From Bacteroidota bacterium (GTDB lineage Bacteria > Bacteroidota > Bacteroidia > Cytophagales > Cytophagaceae): a stretch of DNA of 64,000 nt. The first letter of the stretch is position 1, and every line of letters starts with the position of its first letter. Where the stretch lies: assembly GCA_023391415.1 (NCBI GenBank), contig JAEWAY010000003.1, forward strand, positions 124,001 through 188,000, given 5' to 3'. The notes beneath the pieces were generated by a model, which was given only the letters and a program-made list of their open reading frames with translations, did not search any database and had not been told where the DNA came from. Shown here in pieces: positions 45,262-55,002 of this stretch. Position numbers and translations under genes: made by a program.

Positions 45262-46350
45262 ATGTTTTATACGCGACTTCTTCATAAAGCACGATTAGTT
45301 AGGCAATTAATGGGACGTGTGCCTGTTGGAGTTATTGGAGGTTATCATGGAGGGAACTTAGGAGATATGGCCCTTGGAAAATCTGTCCAGGAAGTTTTAA
45401 TAAGTGAAGGGATTGATTCTGGACTTCAAACGATTTACAATCTAAATAAGTGGCCAAAGACAAAATGGGCTATTATAGGAGGAGGTGCAGTTGGATATTC
45501 GGATTCTCTCCAAAAAGTAGCACAACGATATAAAGGAGAATATGATAAAGTTGCATTACTGGGAGTTGACTTTAATGAGAAAGAATATAAAGGAGAATGC
45601 CTCGATTTAATTAATGGGGCAGCCTATGTTAGTAGTAGGAGTATAGAGCAAACCGGGAGACTACAGGAGATTTCTAACAGAAAGGAGGTCATTTACCATC
45701 CGGATCTTGCTTTTTCATTATCCTCCCAAAATTGTCGAAGCATTCGAGAAAATTCTAAGTTATCACTAGAAAGAAAAGTATTGATGATTAATGTTGTCCC
45801 TTTGTATTCTTCCTTTTCAAATGGCACCTTCATCCCTGATGCTCAATACAGTCGGGAAAGGCCAGAGTTATACGAAAACTATCAATTAATGCATTCATCC
45901 TATAGATCTTTGCTTAATAAGGTGATTGAACAAGCACTCGATGAGGGATATGTGGTTGAAACAATTCCATTTACTAATGCTGATGAAAAGTATGGTAAAG
46001 TTATATTTGGGGATTTGCCGGTTAAGCACTTGCCCTATAACCCGAATCCTTTAAAAATGCTGGAGAGGATCAGTAAAGCTTCTTGGGTAGTGTCGACCAG
46101 ATTCCACGCTACTATATTTGCTCTTAAACTGGGGTGTCAAATTACCCCAATTGCATATGCCAAAAAGAATGAATATATGCTATCTGCATTAGGTTTGACT
46201 AACTCAGACTTTATTTCAACCTCGGATTTGGCTAATGGAGCAAATGAACCATTGTCGCCCGTTAGTGTAAAATCTGAAATTATATCTAAATGGGAGGATG
46301 AGGCAACTATAGCAATACAAAACTGTATAAAATCTCTTAATATTTACTAA
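45262..46350 (+). CDS. Polysaccharide pyruvyltransferase family protein
   Basis: A 362-residue enzyme predicted to attach pyruvate ketals to sugars, giving the polymer negative charge. The family start GVIGGYHGGNLGDMALGKSV, the loop AIIGGGAVGY and the C-terminal motif STRFHATIFALKLG (near residue 277) match PS_pyruv_trans proteins such as CsaB and WcaK. It ends in the TAATG overlap with the next gene. Confidence 0.88.
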   Translation: MFYTRLLHKARLVRQLMGRVPVGVIGGYHGGNLGDMALGKSVQEVLISEGIDSGLQTIYNLNKWPKTKWAIIGGGAVGYSDSLQKVAQRYKGEYDKVALLGVDFNEKEYKGECLDLINGAAYVSSRSIEQTGRLQEISNRKEVIYHPDLAFSLSSQNCRSIRENSKLSLERKVLMINVVPLYSSFSNGTFIPDAQYSRERPELYENYQLMHSSYRSLLNKVIEQALDEGYVVETIPFTNADEKYGKVIFGDLPVKHLPYNPNPLKMLERISKASWVVSTRFHATIFALKLGCQITPIAYAKKNEYMLSALGLTNSDFISTSDLANGANEPLSPVSVKSEIISKWEDEATIAIQNCIKSLNIY

Positions 46351-46892
46351 TGCGTTATTTACGTTACATATTTTCAGAGTTACGCATTTATATATGTAAT
46401 TATGTGATTGCTAAATTTCCTTCTAGGAGAATACGATTGGCTTTTTATAGGTACATAATGAAATTTAAAATTGATAGAGACTCTAGTATATTCATGGGAG
46501 CTTTCGTTACTTCCTCTGGGAACTTTACAATGTCTTGCCAGTCGGTTATTAATCCGAAGTGCCATCTTGATACAAGAGGTGGAATTGAAATTGGAAAAAA
46601 TGTGTCTATTTCTGGAGAGGTTGTTATTTTAACTGGCGACCATGATATTCAGGACCCCAAATTCAAAGCCCGGTTTAGAAGTGTGAAAATTGAGGATAAT
46701 GTCTTTATAGGGTTTAGGGCAACAATTCTACCTGATGTGATAATTGGCCGAGGAAGTGTGATATGTGCAGGAAGTGTGGTGACGAAAGATGTTCCCCCTT
46801 TAACTATTGTGGCCGGGGTTCCTGCAAAGAAGATTGGTAATAGAAATGGTATATTCGACAGAAATATGAAGTATTCGCGTTTATTTGGATAA
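46350..46892 (+). CDS. Hexapeptide-repeat acyltransferase
   Basis: A 180-residue left-handed beta-helix acetyltransferase. A short hydrophobic N-terminus precedes hexapeptide turns (GIEIGKNVSISGEVVILTG, VKIEDNVFIGFRATILPDV, IGRGSVICAGSVVTKDV) and the catalytic His is H98 in TGDHDI. It probably O-acetylates a sugar. Translation-coupled to the pyruvyltransferase gene. Confidence 0.9.
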   Translation: MRYLRYIFSELRIYICNYVIAKFPSRRIRLAFYRYIMKFKIDRDSSIFMGAFVTSSGNFTMSCQSVINPKCHLDTRGGIEIGKNVSISGEVVILTGDHDIQDPKFKARFRSVKIEDNVFIGFRATILPDVIIGRGSVICAGSVVTKDVPPLTIVAGVPAKKIGNRNGIFDRNMKYSRLFG

Positions 46893-47021
46893 AATTATTT
46901 AGCACCATAGAAGAGATAACGACATGTTGTTTGTTTTTAATATTCTTTCTTTTGATTTGGGATCAAGATCAATCAGCTATGGAGACTGAATGACTTGATT
47001 TTAGAGTGGTAAGATAAATAT

Positions 47022-47669
47022 ATGCTAGAAAAATGTATTAGACTAGCTAAAAGACAATTAGCGAGACTAAGTTTAAGAAACACCGATTTTGTCATTATTT
47101 CTAATAACTGTTGGGGGGCAGAAATTTATAAGTATTATAACAAACCTTATAACTCTCCATTTGTGGGGTTATTTCTGTTTGGTCCGGATTATATCAAACT
47201 TCTGGAAAACTTTAATTATTACCTTAATATGGAATTAAAATTTGCTTCTTCTTCAAAGTGGATTAAAACTTTACCTAAATATCCTGTAGGGCTGTTGGGG
47301 GAAATTGAAATTCATTTTATGCATTATAAAAGTGAGGGAGAAGCAAAGGAAAAATGGTGTCGAAGGATTGCTCGAATGACGACCATCGACTCGGACAAGT
47401 TTTATTTTAAAATTTGTGAAAGAGATCTTGTAACGTCTGATTTAATCCGGAAATTTCACAGTTTACCATTTAAAAATAAAATTTCATTTTCTACTGAAAG
47501 CATCGAAGGTTTACCTGCTTCGGCAAATCACATTATTGTACAGGAAAAAGAGCCGGAAGGAGATAAATTAATCGATGGAGCAGAACTGGGTAAAATTACG
47601 TATAGGTATGTTAATTTAACTAATTGGATTAAGTATCAGAAGTTCAATAAAAATCTGCTTAATTTTTAA
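47022..47669 (+). CDS. DUF1919 exopolysaccharide protein
   Basis: A 215-residue protein of the DUF1919 family: FVIISNNCWGAEIYKYYNKPYNSPFVGLF at the start and FPYL-like loops followed by EIHFMHYKSEGEAKEKWCRRIARM. Members lie in capsule and exopolysaccharide clusters, but the biochemical role is unknown. A gap of 129 bases before it holds no supported gene. Confidence 0.85.
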   Translation: MLEKCIRLAKRQLARLSLRNTDFVIISNNCWGAEIYKYYNKPYNSPFVGLFLFGPDYIKLLENFNYYLNMELKFASSSKWIKTLPKYPVGLLGEIEIHFMHYKSEGEAKEKWCRRIARMTTIDSDKFYFKICERDLVTSDLIRKFHSLPFKNKISFSTESIEGLPASANHIIVQEKEPEGDKLIDGAELGKITYRYVNLTNWIKYQKFNKNLLNF

Positions 47670-47725
47670 ATTTCATTCAACAGGATAGTATATAAAATTA
47701 ATTGTCTTAAAACATAAGAAATGGA

Positions 47726-48850
47726 ATGAATATTTTGTTTGTGTGTGGCGGACTTGAGCCTGGCAAAGATGGTGTGGGTGATTATACAGGAAAACTAGCA
47801 GAAGCTTTAAGTAAGTATGGTATTCAATGCCAGCTTTTATCTTTAAACGATAAATACATATCAGAAATAGAAGAAAGTCGTTGGGGTGGTAAAATAAAAA
47901 CGTTGCGTTTACCGAATGGTATATCATGGAAAACAAGGATAAAAAGAGCTAAAGATTTAATAGATCAGTTTAATCCTGATTTTATAATGCTACAATATGT
48001 TCCTTTTTCTTTTCACCATAAAGGTTTGCCCTGGAAATTGAAAACTAGGTTGAAAATAATAGCTGGTGATCGGAGATGGTGTATAATGTTTCATGAGCTT
48101 TGGGTTGGGATTGATAAGGAGGCTGCTTTAAAAATTAAGCTGTGGGGGCTACTCCAACGTTACCTTATACGAAGAATGTTAAAAGAGATCGATCCTATAA
48201 GAATATACACTCAATCTTCATTGTATAAGAGCATTTTGTCAGATATGGGCGTTTTTGCTCAGTTACTACCATTATTCTCCAATATTAAGCCTGTTTATAA
48301 TAACTTTGAGAAAGATGTTAGCGTTTTTAAATGCTTGCTTTTTGGAACAGTTCATCATGGTGCTCCTGTCGAGGATTTTGTTGATGAAATACTGAATATT
48401 AGTAAAATATATGAAAAAAGGCTGGTATTTATTTTTCTTGGTAAAACTAATAATGGTTTAGATGAGTGGATATCAGTATTAAATAGGAAGAAGGTTAAAT
48501 TTGTGATTTTAGGACAATTGGAAGAAAAGTTAGTGTCCGAAAATATATGGCAATGTGACCTTGGTATCTCTACTACTCCTTATTTTCAAGTTGAAAAAAG
48601 TGGAACAGTTGCTGCAATGCGAGAGCATGGGTTACCAGTATTATGTGTTGCAAGAGACTGGACACCAGTTGTGAATAATAATTCACCGTGTATTGATTGG
48701 ATTATACGATATGAAAAAGGACGCTTGTTGGAATTGATTAATAATTCTCATTCTGGCAAATTTGAAATATCATCGGCTAAAGTTAGTGAGCTTCTTTTGA
48801 AAAGTTTGGAAACTATTGAATTAACGAACAATTGTGAAAATTTTAGTTAG
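47726..48850 (+). CDS. Glycosyltransferase (GT4-like)
   Basis: A 374-residue GT-B-fold transferase. ILFVCGGLEPGKDGVGDYTGKLAEALSK is the glycine-rich start of the acceptor domain; the C-terminal half has LLFGTVHHGAP and GTVAAMREHGLPVLCV. The classical E-x7-E pair is not clearly kept, so the assignment to GT4 is tentative. Overlaps the next gene by 17 bases. Confidence 0.82.
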   Translation: MNILFVCGGLEPGKDGVGDYTGKLAEALSKYGIQCQLLSLNDKYISEIEESRWGGKIKTLRLPNGISWKTRIKRAKDLIDQFNPDFIMLQYVPFSFHHKGLPWKLKTRLKIIAGDRRWCIMFHELWVGIDKEAALKIKLWGLLQRYLIRRMLKEIDPIRIYTQSSLYKSILSDMGVFAQLLPLFSNIKPVYNNFEKDVSVFKCLLFGTVHHGAPVEDFVDEILNISKIYEKRLVFIFLGKTNNGLDEWISVLNRKKVKFVILGQLEEKLVSENIWQCDLGISTTPYFQVEKSGTVAAMREHGLPVLCVARDWTPVVNNNSPCIDWIIRYEKGRLLELINNSHSGKFEISSAKVSELLLKSLETIELTNNCENFS

Positions 48851-50045
48851 TCACCCTGGAAAACAGCATGCTCATCAATTAATTCAGGGATTGTCTGAGA
48901 AATTTAATGTGGTTTTTGTTACGTCTTACTGGTTTCAACCAGCAAGTTTATTATATTCTTTGATGCAAAAGTTGCTTTTTCCCGGTAAGTCTTTCTTGCT
49001 GAGGCAACTTTATAAGAGGTATCATAAACCGATTGAGAATATTAGGATTATTGAAAAACCTATTCCTGAATTCATAAGATTGTTATGTCTTGCCGTTATA
49101 AAGCCCCGGGATTTTGAGAAATTTGTTTTCATCAGGGACCGAAACTTTGACCATAATGCAGCTTTAGTTGTTTTAAAGCAAAAACCGGGTGTCGTTGTTG
49201 GTTATGAAATGGCCTGTTTGGAAACATTTAAAGCTGCAAAAAAAAATGGTGCGATTACAGTATTGGATCTAGCTCAGATTCATTATAATGAGATTGAGGC
49301 AATTGCTTCCCGTTTCCCTACATTTGGTCGTTTATTCCGAGAAGAAAGATTGAGGAAGAAAATCAATGAGATAAAAGAAGCTGAATTATGCTTGGCTGAT
49401 TATATATTGTGCTTATCAGACTTTGCAGAAGAATCTTTAATAAAGAATGGAGTTTTAAGGAATAAGATTTTCAAAGTCAATTTAGGGTTTAATCCTGAGA
49501 CTTTTAAAGCTAAAGATATTTATTCTGAAAACGGGAAATTTCGTTTTGTTTTTGCGGGAACGTTGACTAAACGTAAAGGTATTGATTTGCTTATACAAGC
49601 TTTTGAGGATTTGAATCTCTATGACTCTGAATTGCTCCTAATTGGGCCGATTACAGATGCGCGTGAACTAATACCTAAGAATAATACAAGAATTAAGCAC
49701 ATTGACTATGTGTCTCATAAAGAACTGAATCTCTTATTAAATCAGTCTGATGTTTTTGTTTTTCCTTCTTATTTAGATAGTTGGGCTATGGTAGTGGTAG
49801 AGGCTATGGCTTGTGGTTTGCCAGTAGTTGTTTCAATCAATACAGGAGCCTCGGATGTTGTCAGACAGGGAGGAGGGTATGTTATTCATCCAGAGATAAT
49901 TACATTAAGAGGGGTGATGAAATACTTTTATGACAATAGAAAAGAAGTAGAACGATTAGGGCGAGAAGCGCGAAAAATAGCAGAACAATATACATGGGAA
50001 AAGTATCATAAACAAGTTCGGGAAGCGTTTCAAAAAATGGTCTAA
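48834..50045 (+). CDS. Family 4 glycosyltransferase
   Basis: A 403-residue GT-B enzyme: FVFAGTLTKRKGIDLLIQAF (donor domain start) and SYLDSWAMVVVEAMACGLPVV, with the nucleotide-sugar acidic motif. Start is a GTG at 48834 (KILVSHPGKQHAHQL) overlapping the previous gene. A long acceptor domain of about 200 residues precedes the donor domain. Confidence 0.9.
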   Translation: MKILVSHPGKQHAHQLIQGLSEKFNVVFVTSYWFQPASLLYSLMQKLLFPGKSFLLRQLYKRYHKPIENIRIIEKPIPEFIRLLCLAVIKPRDFEKFVFIRDRNFDHNAALVVLKQKPGVVVGYEMACLETFKAAKKNGAITVLDLAQIHYNEIEAIASRFPTFGRLFREERLRKKINEIKEAELCLADYILCLSDFAEESLIKNGVLRNKIFKVNLGFNPETFKAKDIYSENGKFRFVFAGTLTKRKGIDLLIQAFEDLNLYDSELLLIGPITDARELIPKNNTRIKHIDYVSHKELNLLLNQSDVFVFPSYLDSWAMVVVEAMACGLPVVVSINTGASDVVRQGGGYVIHPEIITLRGVMKYFYDNRKEVERLGREARKIAEQYTWEKYHKQVREAFQKMV

Positions 50046-50055
50046 AATAACTATA

Positions 50056-51465
50056 ATGTTGGAGGCAGGTATATTAAATGATAGATTTAGTGAGAGACGG
50101 AACAGGATCTTGCAATTGATCAAAAATTTGATCCTAATAATATATTTGTTAATTATATTCGAAGGAGCTTTACGTAAATGGCTATTGCCTGCGCTAAGTG
50201 GTCCCTTGTTTTTTATTAAAGATCCGTTGGTTATTTTGATTTATTTACTAGCGTTTAAGTACAAAATATTACCAAAATCAAAGGTGTATAAAGTTACTAT
50301 TATTATTTCTGGTCTTTTTTTCTTCGCTGGTATATTGCAAATGATTCTTAATAGTTTAAATCCTTTGGTGATCTTGCTTGGGTTTCGAAATTATTTCTTA
50401 TTGTTCCCACTTACCTTTTTTATTGCTGAACATTTTACAAAGAATGATTTAATCCGTTTTGCAAGAATAAGTTGTTGGATTGCTATCCCTACAATGTTCT
50501 TAGTTGTAGCTCAATATCATTCTTCTCCCGATGCTTATATTAACAAGAATGTAGGGGAAGGTGAATCAACACGAATTTTCACAGTAGTAAATGGGATTGT
50601 TCGTACTAGTGGATTCTTTTCTTTTACCACTGGACATTCTCAATATGTTTTATATTTCATTGGATTCTTATTTTTCAATTTCTTTCTCTCTTCCAGAGAA
50701 AAATTTCTTTCTTCCTTATGGTATTTAATTATGTTAATAGTAGCAGTAATATTAGTGGTTTATGCTGGCTCTAGGGGGGTAGTTGCTAATATTCTGATTC
50801 TTTCTTTTTTTATTTTATCTGCTTCTATGTTATCAATTAATCAAAAAAGCAGTTTTAGAGTATTAGGTCTTTTTTTCTTTGGAGTGATTATAGTTTATTT
50901 TTTGATTAATACTTTTTTTGATGAAAATTTAAAAGTGTTAAGCGAGCGTTTTGAAACTGCGTCCAAACAGGAAAATACCTTATATCGTTTTTTCAGTCAA
51001 TATATAGAAGTATTCAGATCGCTTGGTTCTAATGAGGTACCCATATGGGGCAAAGGCATAGGAACGGGTTCTAATGCCGGGGCTTTTTTTATGAGGGGAG
51101 CTAGAATGTTTATTACTGCAGAAGCAGAATGGTTAAGCATTATGGCGGAAGTAGGACCAATATTGGGCTTTACTTTTATATTGTATAGGGTGTGGTTAAG
51201 TGGTTCAACTCTTTATAGGGCTTTTGTTGTTTTCCGAATGAAAGGCTTAGTTATTCCTGTTATCTTTTCTTCAATGGTATTCATGAGTTTCTTTGGAGGA
51301 CAGATGACAAAGCAAGGAACAGAGTTTTATTTCGCGTGGTTTTTTATGGGATTGGCTTTGGCTGCGAATCGAATATATGCACAAGAGGAAAATATACCGA
51401 TAGCGAATAATGGAGTTTCCTTAATTCGAGAAGAGATTAAGTATATAAATGTTAGGAGACTATGA
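50056..51465 (+). CDS. O-antigen polymerase/ligase-like membrane protein (Wzy type)
   Basis: A 469-residue protein with about 11 hydrophobic helices. The Wzy_C-type motif YAGSRGVVANILIL lies near residue 235, followed by the large periplasmic loop around 290-370 (WGKGIGTGSNAG). It is the only polymerase-like gene in the locus, so it most likely joins the repeat units. Such proteins are poorly conserved and assignment rests on topology, the SRG motif and position. Confidence 0.85.
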   Translation: MLEAGILNDRFSERRNRILQLIKNLILIIYLLIIFEGALRKWLLPALSGPLFFIKDPLVILIYLLAFKYKILPKSKVYKVTIIISGLFFFAGILQMILNSLNPLVILLGFRNYFLLFPLTFFIAEHFTKNDLIRFARISCWIAIPTMFLVVAQYHSSPDAYINKNVGEGESTRIFTVVNGIVRTSGFFSFTTGHSQYVLYFIGFLFFNFFLSSREKFLSSLWYLIMLIVAVILVVYAGSRGVVANILILSFFILSASMLSINQKSSFRVLGLFFFGVIIVYFLINTFFDENLKVLSERFETASKQENTLYRFFSQYIEVFRSLGSNEVPIWGKGIGTGSNAGAFFMRGARMFITAEAEWLSIMAEVGPILGFTFILYRVWLSGSTLYRAFVVFRMKGLVIPVIFSSMVFMSFFGGQMTKQGTEFYFAWFFMGLALAANRIYAQEENIPIANNGVSLIREEIKYINVRRL

Positions 51466-52649
51466 ATATTGTTATTTTTTCCCATCCTGACTTTATTGGC
51501 TCCCAAAGTATGCCTCGCTATACGCAATGGCTGGCAGATGGTATGCTAAAACGAGGCAACACAGTAGAAATATGGCAACCGCAGGCTTTCTTTTATAAAA
51601 TTCCTTTTCCTAAAGCGTTGAAAAAATGGTTAGGTTATCTAGACCAGTATTTACTTTTTCCGGTTCTGATTCAACTTAGGCTGTTTAAGCAATCCAAAGA
51701 GACTTTATATGTATTTTCAGATCATGCCTTGGGACCATGGATACCCTTAGTCGCTCATAAGCCACATGTAGTTCACTGCCATGATTTTTTGGCACAGGCT
51801 AGTGCCATTGGGGAGATTCCGGAGAATCCTACTGGTTTTACAGGACGTTGTTACCAGGCTTTTATTCGTAAGGGGTATAGAAAAGCAAAGAATTTTATCT
51901 CAATTTCTCAAAAGACACAGGAAGACCTTCATCGTTTCCTGATTTTCCAGCCGGAAAACTCCACAGTAATTTATAACGGACTTACTCGGGAGCATTTCCC
52001 TGAGAAAGATCAGATACGGTCTCGTCGTGCTCTATCTGATGAACTGGATCTACCTCTGGAAAGTGGGTTTATACTGCATGTTGGCGGCAATCAGTGGTAT
52101 AAAAACAGAGCGGGAGTTGTTAAAATATATGAATCCTGGCGAACGATTTCGGCTTTTTCTTTACCTCTTGTTATGGTCGGTAGACAGCCAAACCGACTGC
52201 TGGAAAATACAATCTCATGTTCTGATTTTAAAGATGATATTTATTGTCTGACGAATGCTTCCGATCAGACTGTAAGGAAGTTATATGCTTCTGCATCAGT
52301 ATTCTTATTCCCGTCATTAGCAGAAGGTTTTGGCTGGCCTATTATTGAGGCTATGGCTTCCGGTTGCCCAGTCATTACAACCAATGAACGGCCTATGAAT
52401 GAAGTAGGAAATGGTGCTTCTCTTTATATTGAACGATTGCAAAATTCAGATTATGAGAAATGGTGTCGAACGGGTGCAGATAAGTTGGAGGAAGTGTTGA
52501 GAATGAAGACAGAAGAGCTGTCCATTTTTAAAAAAAAATCAATTGAAAATAGTAAAAGGTTTGATTCTGACAATGCACTAAATAAAATTGAAGCATTTTA
52601 TGGTGCTATATTAGGACAATACAACGGAAAGCAGAATATAAGGAAGTAA
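51462..52649 (+). CDS. Family 4 glycosyltransferase
   Basis: A 395-residue GT-B transferase: LHVGGNQWYKNRAGVVKIY begins the donor domain and AEGFGWPIIEAMASGCPVI carries the E-x7-E signature. Sugar specificity unknown. Start ATG at 51462 overlaps the polymerase stop by 4 bases. Confidence 0.93.
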   Translation: MNIVIFSHPDFIGSQSMPRYTQWLADGMLKRGNTVEIWQPQAFFYKIPFPKALKKWLGYLDQYLLFPVLIQLRLFKQSKETLYVFSDHALGPWIPLVAHKPHVVHCHDFLAQASAIGEIPENPTGFTGRCYQAFIRKGYRKAKNFISISQKTQEDLHRFLIFQPENSTVIYNGLTREHFPEKDQIRSRRALSDELDLPLESGFILHVGGNQWYKNRAGVVKIYESWRTISAFSLPLVMVGRQPNRLLENTISCSDFKDDIYCLTNASDQTVRKLYASASVFLFPSLAEGFGWPIIEAMASGCPVITTNERPMNEVGNGASLYIERLQNSDYEKWCRTGADKLEEVLRMKTEELSIFKKKSIENSKRFDSDNALNKIEAFYGAILGQYNGKQNIRK

Positions 52650-53827
52650 TGAAGATACTTAGAGTTATTAGTTCCATGGATCCTTCTTATGGGGGACCGT
52701 GTCAAGGTATTCGCAATATTATTCCGGAACTTGAGAAATTGGGAGTCGGCAATGAAGTGGTATGCCTGAATAATCCTGATGCTCCTTACCTATCCAACGA
52801 TCCTTTCCCAGTCCATGCGCTTGGTGCTTGTTCAGGGGCATGGGGTTACCACAAAGTCTTGGGACCTTGGCTTAGAAAAAATATGGAGCGCTTTGATGTG
52901 GTGATCATTCATGGATTGTGGCAGTATTATGGATATGTCACATACAAAGTATGGAAAGGTTTAGCAGAGAGTAAAAGACCATATTTGCTGGTTATGCCAC
53001 ATGGGATGCTCGATCCTTATTTCCAAAAAGCTGAGGGACGAAAATTAAAGGCAATACGGAATTGGCTATACTGGAAGTTATTTGAAGGAAATATACTTAA
53101 TAAATCTGATGCTGTGTTGTTTACGAGCGAAGTGGAAATGCAATTAGCCCGGCGGACTTTTAGGCCATATTTTCCTGCCAAGGAATTTAATGCAGGGTAT
53201 GGTATTGCACTACCACCAAGTTTTGAACATCATTTCCAAGATGCTTTTTATACACTATGTCCGGAATGTGTTGATAAAAACTATCTCTTATTCTTAAGTA
53301 GAATTCATGAAAAAAAAGGAGTTGATTTACTTATTAAGGCTTATCTCAAACTGCTTGCGCAGGGAAGAGATCTGCCTGATTTAGTAATTGCAGGCCCTGG
53401 ATTAGAAACTGAGTTTGGTAAGAATATAAAGAAGCTCGCGGAGAAGGGAGTGAATATTCACTTTGTGGGTATGTTGCACGGGAAGGCAAAATGGGGAGCT
53501 TTGTATGGTTGTCAGGCTTTTGTTTTACCAAGTCATCAGGAAAATTTTGGTATTGCTGTTGTAGAGGCGTTGGCGTGTGGTAAACCGGTACTTATTAGCG
53601 ATCAGGTTAATATATGGAGAGAAATATTGGATAGCGAGGCTGGTTTAATAGGAAAAGATACAGAAGCTGGAGTATATAGTCTTTTAACGGAATGGTTGGA
53701 TTGTTCTATTGAGAAGAAAGAGAAGATGAGAGCCAATGCCATCCAGATATATAATGAGAGGTTTGCAATAGAGACAGTAGCTCAAACCTTAAAAGGACTC
53801 TTGAGTGGTCTCAATAGAAGCTATTAA
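52649..53827 (+). CDS. Family 4 glycosyltransferase
   Basis: A 392-residue GT-B enzyme: PSYGGPCQGIRNIIPELEKLG at the start, LFLSRIHEKKGVDLLIKAYLKL in the donor domain and SHQENFGIAVVEALACGKPV with E-x7-E. It is the last plus-strand gene of the AT-rich cassette and starts on the stop of the previous one (TAATG). Confidence 0.93.
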   Translation: MKILRVISSMDPSYGGPCQGIRNIIPELEKLGVGNEVVCLNNPDAPYLSNDPFPVHALGACSGAWGYHKVLGPWLRKNMERFDVVIIHGLWQYYGYVTYKVWKGLAESKRPYLLVMPHGMLDPYFQKAEGRKLKAIRNWLYWKLFEGNILNKSDAVLFTSEVEMQLARRTFRPYFPAKEFNAGYGIALPPSFEHHFQDAFYTLCPECVDKNYLLFLSRIHEKKGVDLLIKAYLKLLAQGRDLPDLVIAGPGLETEFGKNIKKLAEKGVNIHFVGMLHGKAKWGALYGCQAFVLPSHQENFGIAVVEALACGKPVLISDQVNIWREILDSEAGLIGKDTEAGVYSLLTEWLDCSIEKKEKMRANAIQIYNERFAIETVAQTLKGLLSGLNRSY

Positions 53828-53861
53828 AGTAATTTTAATAAATAAGTATATGGGGAATGAA

Positions 53862-54873
53862 TTATCTAACTAACATTTTTCCACCTATTTTCTCAATACA
53901 GAAGGAAAGCCCAATACAAACGCCTATAATAAAGGTAGTGATGGAAAATGGTCCAATTAAAGTGAAGAATGTATTATGGGCCATAATTGTTGGAGGTTGA
54001 AGACAATGTGTGATTTTGTCCAAGGTTATTATCACAAGAGGATTAAGGCAGAAAATTCCCATACTATACTTGGATATGGTGGAAACGATGATTTTGAGCA
54101 AAGGAAGAGAATGTAGTTTTAGAGTTAATGTTAATAAAAATAGAAGAGTTGAAATTATCAATACTCCTATTCGTAGATATGGGTCTTGATTGTCTTCTCC
54201 TATGCTGTGCATAATGTTGTTTTCAATAACAAGAAGTCCTGGAATCAATAGTAATAAAGATAGTAGTATGACTTGAGCTAATCGTACTCCGGTTCCAGGG
54301 GTGCTTCTTGCAGCCCATATACCCAGAACAATATAGAAAATCCAATAAATTATATGGCGCATATCAAAAGCTTTAATTAGTGGATGGTCATTAAAATGCA
54401 GATTTATAAGATATAAGTAACAAGTGAATAAGAACAAACAGCTAACTGTTAGAGCTTTGAATGTTATCCTTAGTTTGATAATCAAGTAATAAGCGGCTGT
54501 TGCCTGAATCATTAAAAGGAAAAAATATTGACCAGCCCAGCCATATCCTGCAAAGTGCTTTGTTATAATTTTGACCGGGGAGATGGGAAAGGTTATTAAT
54601 AGCAGAATGTCATACAGCTCCACATAAAAAAGGTATAAATAACTTTTTTAACCGTGGCAGTATATGAGTGATAAAGCTAAAAGCTTTTACATCGTGGCTT
54701 CGATATGACTCAGCTAAATAAAAACTGATAATGATGAATATGGGAACACAAAATCTAAAGTAACTGCTATTTAGGTGATTATGTTCGCTCGATGCCAGAA
54801 AGCTTCCGTGAATATATACAACTCCGAAGATACTAAAGGCTTTGAGCAGATCTATGTTATAAAGTCGCTTCAT
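53862..54873 (-). pseudogene. O-acyltransferase (acyltransferase 3 family) broken by a one-base frameshift
   Basis: Two overlapping frames, 54610-54873 (87 residues) and 53862-54623 (253 residues), together give a normal acyltransferase-3 membrane protein of about 340 residues. The first starts YNIDLLKAFSIFGVVYIHG, the family's N-terminal catalytic-histidine helix, and ends shortly after LFIPFL. The second carries the remaining helices (for example YSMGIFCLNPLVIITLDK). The break lies at a run of six T on the coding strand (54626-54631 on the plus strand); removing one restores a single frame. It is the only minus-strand gene in the cassette. Either a real mutation, possibly reversible, or a sequencing error. 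Confidence 0.85.
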
Positions 54874-55002
54874 TCATCATATTATACTTCCGGTCACAAA
54901 TGTAATAAAATTAACTTAGAGTTATTTTAGTTGAAATGGTACATAAGTTAATTTTATTATTTTATTTTCTGTTTTATACCCTTGTGCCAAATTAGATTGC
55001 AG

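Noticed and set aside
46893..47021. A short ATG frame (about 22 codons from 46924) between the acetyltransferase and DUF1919 genes that might be a gene remnant.
   Set aside because: No similarity to a known protein could be recognised; too short to call decay.
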